Source of the DNA: Gigantopelta aegis
Lineage: Eukaryota > Mollusca > Gastropoda > Neomphalida > Peltospiridae
Reading direction: 5' to 3'
DNA: 64,000 nt
Assembly: GCF_016097555.1 (NCBI RefSeq)
Contig: NC_054704.1
Location: 30,010,023 to 30,074,022 of the forward strand
The translations under genes and the position numbers were made by a program. Shown piece by piece: positions 57,898 to 64,000 of the stretch; the stretch's first letter is position 1, and every line of letters starts with the position of its first letter. The notes under the pieces are model-generated. The model saw only the letters and a list, made by a program, of their open reading frames with translations. It did not search any database and was not told the origin of the DNA.

Positions 57898-60800
57898 GTA
57901 TGTTTGAAATGTCAGATCATGTTATGAATCGAATGATGCTGCGACCACGCCCCCATTTTTATTTGATTTCCAGTCTAATTCTTCATGTTATAATGTGGCG
58001 ATTTTTAGTTTGATATGCAAACATTATGCTCATGAATTCCATCAGAAATGTGTATCGCTCAATTAATTTATGTATATAAACTCTTGTGGTGTTGATCACA
58101 AAATTGTTAGTGCTTAAAAGTCCTGGAAAGTATTTGAAGTGTTTGAGAGCTAGATGGACATTTGGATGGTTATAATTGTTTTCTGTTGTAGAGACTGTTC
58201 TATAATGAAAATTCTGGATTTGTGCCCACCACTGAGATTAATTATTAATAAATACACTGCAGGAAGAAACCCTACAGTATGCCCTTTAAACAATGGCATA
58301 CAAGGCAGGGGAGGGGCAACTGCAAAACCTAAAATTCTTGCAAAAATTATACAGATCTATATTTTTGAAAAAATTGCTAACTTGAGACCTTTTTACCATG
58401 TATTTCCATCAATCTACCCTCAAAATTAGTTGTAAACTATGGGCAAGATCAAGCAAAATAGCATTGTAGACTTCAACAAGAGTAAATTTTTGTCAGAAAT
58501 ATATACATTTTTTAGACAGTACTAGACAGTAAACAATTATTTAGAAGACATATTAAACAACTTTAAATAGTAAAACAGAATTATTAATACATACTTTACA
58601 TATTTAGCTAATTGTTTTCACTTTTAAATATTAAAAGTAATTAGTACAAATTAAAATATACAATCAACTAATAGCTTGCAAGTATTAATAAGTATATATA
58701 TCTATTTTTTTAATTATACAAATTTAGTCATTGTAACCAATTAAAAACCTGTCCTTCCATTACCGGTACCGATGACGTTTTGATTAATTAGCTGTGATTT
58801 AATTAGTGTATGTGTTTTTCAGACAACCATATTATGTGAACCCTCGGTTGACGGTTTTGGAGGTATTCCAGCTGGCTGCCAGTGTGACCATGAGGGGAAT
58901 TTATGGGTTGCAGATATGAGGCTTGGCATCATCAAAGTCACCCAAAAAGGGGAGATGACTCAGGTGAAATATCCTTTTGTTTGCCATAAATGATCAATCT
59001 TCGGTGACTTATCTTCCCTTGCTCCATTCACCAAAGAAAAACCAGTGTTAAAGTAGTGGTACTCAAATAGGCTATCATGAAGGTCAGATCAGGAAGTCAC
59101 CAAGGTAGAAATTTACACCACCAAGTGTACTTTTTCTATCCAAAATGACCGCATATGATGGAGTCTTTTTCTCTTATCCATTCAGTGAATAAACTATTAT
59201 TTTACACAAACAGACAGATGGCTGAAAAAGTTACTTTTTTATTTGACCATTTAATCATAAATAAACTACATTATCGTATTTGCCATGTTTGTTTCATAAT
59301 ATAACACTACAAATTAACAAAATATTTATTTAAAACTGTTGTCTGGTGAGCTGATATCAGTATCTTGCATTAATATGACTCCTATTTAATTACCAATGAC
59401 CTCATGTTAAGCACAATCACATTTTATCCCATATAAGATTAATAGAATCTATCACCATTGTGAGGTATAGATAAGGCTATTTCAACCCAAGGGACAAAAT
59501 GTTTTTTTATGAGGGCCAAGGTTTGTTTAAATATTTTTAAAACAATGATACAACATGAAATGGCAAACAGAATTTTGAAAACCATGAGTTATGACGTCAG
59601 TTGTCATAAAACATGAGTTATGACATCATGCGTATGTAGAATGGTCTAGTGCTCAGGTCGGACACATTTATCTAGCCCTGGGGTCAGACAGATTTTTCTA
59701 GCACCGTGCAAAAGCTGGATAACCCTGTCCAGTGGGCAAGAAAGACATTTCTTTCGTAGCTTTCTTTTGTGGGATAGCTCTGTCCTATATACCTGAGGAC
59801 GAGAGAAATTCATATAAAAGATCCCTTGTTACTGTTCTCTAACAGAAGCTGGTGTGATGCACCAGATTTCCTCTTTGATATTCTAGACTAAGTGTCACAA
59901 CATCCATATGTTGGACATGAAATAGCTGTACTTTAAAATGTGTAGCAAACACTCCTGTCTACTTTTTCACCTCTGTATATTACTGGGAATTAGGCTTGTT
60001 ACCTTTAAAGAAAAGTAAAGTAGACAAATGAAAATAATTTTACTTTGGCAACACTCTTTTTTTTTTTTTTAAATTGTTGGGCTATAATTATGTTTATTTT
60101 GCTTATTATGTATTTTATTGTTAATAGCAGTGTTTCTTGTAGATATGTACCAAAGACAGTGAAGGACGAACTATGCAAGGATGCAATGACTGTGCATTTG
60201 ATTACCATGGCAACTTGTGGGTGACTGCACCAGCTGGAGAGATAGCACCACACCCTTATCGGAGGTCAAATGAGGTCACGTTAAACTCTTCTTATGGATT
60301 ATGCTTTTTGTCAACTATAATTTTGTACATACTGCCAAACCAAATTAATTCCAAATGTATTTGTGGACATAATGCTTTATCTTTCAGACATGTTTTATAG
60401 GCTTTTATATAGGTTTTATTGCCCAGATGTACATTTGGTAACATGAGTGGATTAATCCACTATATCAATTGCTACAAATTCAATATAATTCCTTTAAACT
60501 TAGTATCTTCAATAATTTGGTATTTAACTGAATTAGGGCTTAAGAAGTAAGGAAAAAAAAGACATTTTCTTTCCTAAATGGCTTATGGCAGTGAGTAGTA
60601 GCTGTAATGGAAGGAATTCTGGTTTACAAATAGTCTGGTGTAGAGGAGTTTGTGTACAGATCTGATGCAGAATTGTTTGAATTTAACAAATTATCAGATC
60701 CCAGTATTTCAACTGAAATGAAAGAACATTTGAGCGGGAATATTTTATTGCTAGGATGTATCACCAACATCGGCGCCCACCCTGAAAGAGTTTTAATGGC

Positions 60801-62214
60801 TTGATTAGTAGGTGATTGGACAATACACTGACATCTTTCCGACTAACCAGAAACAACCAACACACTGCGTTAGACAGACAGCCCAGGTGTGTGCTTGAAC
60901 AGTAATTAGATACAAGCACGGAAATAAATTGAAATGAATAATTGATGGGTTAGATTACAGTAAACCTATCATCATGTTTTTAAGGTACGGCCTTGAGAAT
61001 CGTTTTTTATTTTCACATTCAGGAAGCCTTTGGGTCTGTGTATTGTTTGACAAAAGCTGGACAAGCTATTCGTGTTGACACGGGAATTTTGTTTCCGAAT
61101 GGCATTGCTGTCTCGCACCTGGATGATGGCCGACCAAAACAATTAATTGTTGCAGAAACATTTACAAAACTGCTGTGGTCGTATGACATTAATAACGACG
61201 GACAACTCCAGAACAAAACAATATGGGGAAGACTTTCAGGTAAGCTGTTACGTGGTCACATGCTAAAAACATCATGTTACTTCATTTTGATATTGGTTTT
61301 ATCTACTACAATTCACTGTTGAAGGCACCAGATTTTAAAAATTACTTTGACCAAGAGGTGATTTTGTATACAGCATCGAAACATACTGTGAGAACACCTG
61401 TATCGGAATGACATTAGTTTTATACAACAAGTCGTGTGGGAGTCATACCTGTGTGAGAACACCTAAATCAGAATGACATTAGTTTTATATGACAAGTCAT
61501 GTGGGAGTCGTACCAATTAGAACATGTCATATTTCTCACAACAAATCGTATGTGACAAGTCTGTGTGACAAATCGCATTATGAAAATGCCACTTTAGCCA
61601 CTTTTAGGGCTGGGCAAAATTCTTCATTGGGTTCTTCATTTTAACTCTACCTATTTATGTTTGCATAGACATCCTTACAGTAGTAATTTGATTTACTTAA
61701 AGTTATAGCTTTCAGCTTAAAAATACCGGTACTAGCATGACCAGAAACACATTGGATGTACAGAAATTGATAATTAATGTAAGAAGTCTAAAGTAATGTG
61801 TAAACATATTTTACACTATCTTAGAATCAGTGTCTTTAAAATATATATATATATATATATATTTTTTTAATGAAATTTTCTTTTTAACAACCCAGTTTTA
61901 GATTTATCATGAACTGCAAACAAAAATAAATTATAATTTCAGGGGACCATGAAGGAGGGGCTGATGGGATGGATTTTGATGACGATGGGAACCTGCTTGT
62001 TGCTCACTGGGGGAGTGGTTTCATTGAAGTTTTTTCACCAGCAGGTGGAACGTCTGCTAAAAGGATCAAGTGCCCCTTTAAGAAAGCAAGCAACTTACAT
62101 TTTGCTCAGAAGTCGAACACAGTTTACGTCACAGAACACGATTCCCATGCCTTGTGGAAGTTTGAGTGGGAGAGGAATGGCAAATTACAGTTCTGTGATA
62201 CCTTGATCTTTTAA
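57700..62214 (+). CDS. DFPase-like calcium-dependent phosphotriesterase (5 exons, 319 aa)
   Basis: Close relative of squid diisopropyl-fluorophosphatase (314 aa), a six-bladed beta-propeller of the SMP-30/gluconolactonase/LRE fold that hydrolyses P-F bonds and probably acts in the cytosol; the natural substrate is unknown. Exons 57700-57897, 58823-58963, 60143-60274, 61023-61239 and 61943-62214 join in frame (960 nt with stop). Squid positions map with constant offset: Glu30 (E21), Asn128 (N120), Asn183 (N175), Asp237 (D229, catalytic), Asp240 (D232), Asn280 (N272), His282 (H274) and His295 (H287) are all present, so both calcium sites look intact. There is no signal peptide. It lies head to head with RICTOR. 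The start ATG at 57700 has a second Met at codon 4. Confidence 0.97.
58823..58963 (+). CDS. DFPase-like exon 2 (aa 67-113)
   Basis: GFGGIPAGCQCD and LWVADMRLG align to squid GYGGIPAGCQCD and LFVADMRLG. Acceptor TTTTTCAG, donor GTGAAA, phase 0. Confidence 0.95.
59720..59965 (+). mobile_element. Old SINE copy in DFPase intron 2
   Basis: Diverged body (ATATAAAAGATCCCTTGTTA; ACATGAAATAGCTGTACTTT). Similar tail fragments (ACACCAAACAGCCATAGTTT) occur at 9311 and 63500, and a variant at 13745. Confidence 0.5.
60143..60274 (+). CDS. DFPase-like exon 3 (aa 114-157)
   Basis: MQGCNDCAFDYHGNLWVTAP aligns to squid MQGCNDCAFDYEGNLWITAP; Asn128 is the calcium ligand. The donor GTCACG is weak, but the junction restores RRSNE-EAFGS against squid TRSMQEKFGS. 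Confidence 0.92.
61023..61239 (+). CDS. DFPase-like exon 4 (aa 158-230)
   Basis: FPNGIAVSHLDDGRPKQLIV aligns to squid FPNGIAVRHMNDGRPYQLIV; Asn183 is a calcium ligand. LWSYDI is shared. Acceptor CATTCAG, donor GTAAGC. Confidence 0.95.
61943..62214 (+). CDS. DFPase-like exon 5, terminal (aa 230-319)
   Basis: HEGGADGMDFDDDGNLLVA aligns to squid HEGGADGMDFDEDNNLLVA and holds Asp237 and Asp240. SNLHF supplies Asn280 and His282, TEHDSHALWKFEW holds His295. Ends CDTLIF then TAA. Acceptor ATTTCAG. Confidence 0.96.
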
Positions 62215-62910
62215 AGATACGACATTGTATGGTATATCTGTCCAAAATATAGGGTGGAATTTATGAGTCTTATTTTCTTTAAGCGCAGGTGGTTAAGGAT
62301 TGTAAATGTATGCAGTTTTATGCATGTAAAAGCAGCTCTTAATGTCTTGCCTAGAAGGATTGTATTACACATGTATTTCACATTGGGCCATGTGAAATAT
62401 ATTATAAACAATCAAGATGACTTTGGATGTGCTGAGGTATATTCCTGGGCCCGTGCTTTAAAACGTTTAGAGTGTAGCCTCCATTCTCTAATGACATCAC
62501 ATGCAGGCAGTCTTAATTTAGAGTCTTGATTCTGGACTCCAAAACAGTTTAATAAGTACCAGGCCAGACCTCACCTTGAAACAAAATTGATGGGAGTGAT
62601 TATGTGTGTTATGTGTAAGACTCTACCATAATGATACAATATAATTTCAAATGCTAAGGGGAGGTAAAAATTATTCTCCTGGAACTAGTCTCTGGTGAGT
62701 TATGGGGAGCGAGAATGATAGCTTAAATGTTGAGGTCTGGTACTCTAAGAAAGACACTGTAAGTTTCCGTCAGGACTACTGTCAGTGTTTTAGAGGACTA
62801 TGTCCTTAAGCTATTCTTTATGTATAATTTTAGCAGTGGTCAAACTGGGAAAACAAGGTTTTGCTGCTGTTTTTGTGTTGAATAAAAATTTATTATTAAT
62901 AATACATGTA
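62215..62910 (+). other. DFPase-like 3' UTR with MITE
   Basis: The first AATAAA after the stop is at 62881-62886, giving a 3' UTR of roughly 690 nt; a second AATAAA is at 63005. A short foldback element (62447-62565) of the GGGCC..TTAGAGTC family sits inside it. Confidence 0.6.
62447..62565. mobile_element. Short foldback, GGGCC..TTTAGAGT family
   Basis: A 119-bp relative of 25712-25862, with GGGCCCGTGCTTTAAAACG at one end and AGTACCAGGCC at the other, inside the DFPase 3' UTR. Confidence 0.5.
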
Positions 62911-64000
62911 ATACTTAAACAAATCATTGGTGGAAAATCATCTGGGTAAGGGCGTTTTATGAATTTGTCAGGTTAGACCAAAGTGTCTTTTCTTTTAAAG
63001 TTGCAATAAATGTTTATTTTATTATTATACTTGTTCATGTGGGGTAAGGTATCATGTATGTCTGTGTTATCTGTGCATGCTTTATTTTAATATCATTTAT
63101 ATACTGTATATATAATGGAAGTCTGTTTACTGTTTATATGTAGTCCTGAAATTGTAGGAAAATGAGGAGTCTTCCAGGTTTTGAAAAAGTACCAAAGAAA
63201 TAACAGCACCATATTCTTTTGAGTAGCAGCACAAATTAAATGTTTACTGTATATACATTAATTAATAACAATTTTTAAAAAACATGGGACTTGTTACAAA
63301 CCCTTTGAAATTATATTTTAAATATTATTTTTATACTGGTATATAATATAGGACAACTGGATTTATTTATCATAATTCAAGTGGTCATCTAAGGAGCAAT
63401 AGAATCCTTGTTATTTATCTGAAGGAGTAGCCTACATTTGGATGTTACGGCAGTGAGCTTCTAACTCCTTCTATCCAAGAGCAAATGAACCAAATATTAG
63501 ACACCAAACAGCCATAGTTTAAAATGTGCTGAGGTTTTGTTAAATATTAATTTTTAAAGTTTTTAACTAAGACTAGTAATAAATTAGAGTTCAGTCCAGC
63601 CTTTGGCAGCAAATTACACCCTAACAACCAGGTCTCTCATTTATATTTATAAACAAATACATAGTCCCACTCCATTAAAACAAGAAATCCTCTATACATG
63701 TATGTCTTTGACACTGTTGTTTAGTAGGGTATATGGACATCCTGTCAATCCAGCTGAAATTAAATTTCAATTATCTCCCTTGCCAAAGAAAGGCTCTGGC
63801 GTCATATCTGATAGCTGATAACTAATTTTTTTTTTTTTTTTAATAAATCAAATTACTTGATTATACCATGGCTAAAGAAAAGGTTTTTTGACCAAGTGTT
63901 AAAATAACTATCACTGACGTAGGAAGCAGAGATTGGGGTGGAAGACATGGGAGGCATGTCCCCCCTACACTTTGTATCAGCATCAGTAATAGTTTTTATA
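62911..64000. other. Flank downstream of DFPase
   Basis: AT-rich, with a SINE tail fragment at 63500-63545. Short frames such as 63603-63818 have no recognisable content. No gene seen before the window ends. Confidence 0.4.

Noticed and set aside
58154-58429. A 91-codon plus-strand frame in DFPase intron 1
   Set aside because: Exon 1 joins exon 2 exactly without it, and it has no similarity to the DFPase family.

Overview
This is a eukaryotic, AT-rich, intron-rich and repeat-dense genomic window, most likely from a mollusc and probably a gastropod (the class is inference). The evidence is a DFPase gene very close to squid diisopropyl-fluorophosphatase, a long RICTOR gene with about 35 short exons, and many dispersed tRNA-headed SINEs and small foldback (MITE-like) DNA elements.

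Layout. Positions 1-14850 have no gene I can defend. They hold three large minisatellites (58-bp, 31-bp and 31-bp units), a (GA)n tract, several foldback elements, SINE copies, and near 2550-2830 a promoter-like segment with a TCTCGCGAGA motif, a TGACGTCA motif and a candidate minus-strand first exon. Positions 14854-55978 (minus strand) carry a complete RICTOR gene. I placed 35 coding exons by splice sites and colinear similarity to human RICTOR; all junction phases agree, giving 5088 nt and 1695 aa (human is 1708). Positions 55930-57700 are the space between two divergent genes, with a YY1-type motif over the RICTOR start codon and a long (CT)n tract. Positions 57700-62214 (plus strand) carry a complete five-exon DFPase-like gene (960 nt, 319 aa) with all calcium-ligand positions kept. 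Positions 62215-64000 are its 3' UTR and repeat-bearing flank.

RICTOR is the defining scaffold subunit of mTORC2, which phosphorylates AKT, SGK and PKC. DFPase is a calcium-dependent six-bladed beta-propeller phosphotriesterase of the SMP-30/gluconolactonase fold. I know of no pathway link; their head-to-head arrangement may share regulatory DNA.

The most unusual signal is a pattern inside RICTOR: at five exons (22, 30, 32, 33, 34) the exon-intron edge itself, splice site included, is tandemly duplicated (118, 57, 34, 116 and 77 bp units). This makes ladders of competing splice sites beside one authentic site. Introns and flanks also contain a ~346-bp near-perfect palindrome, a Mutator-like foldback with an exact 9-bp target duplication, hAT-like CAGGGCT foldbacks with exact 6-bp duplications, a TTAA-flanked MITE family and a piggyBac remnant.
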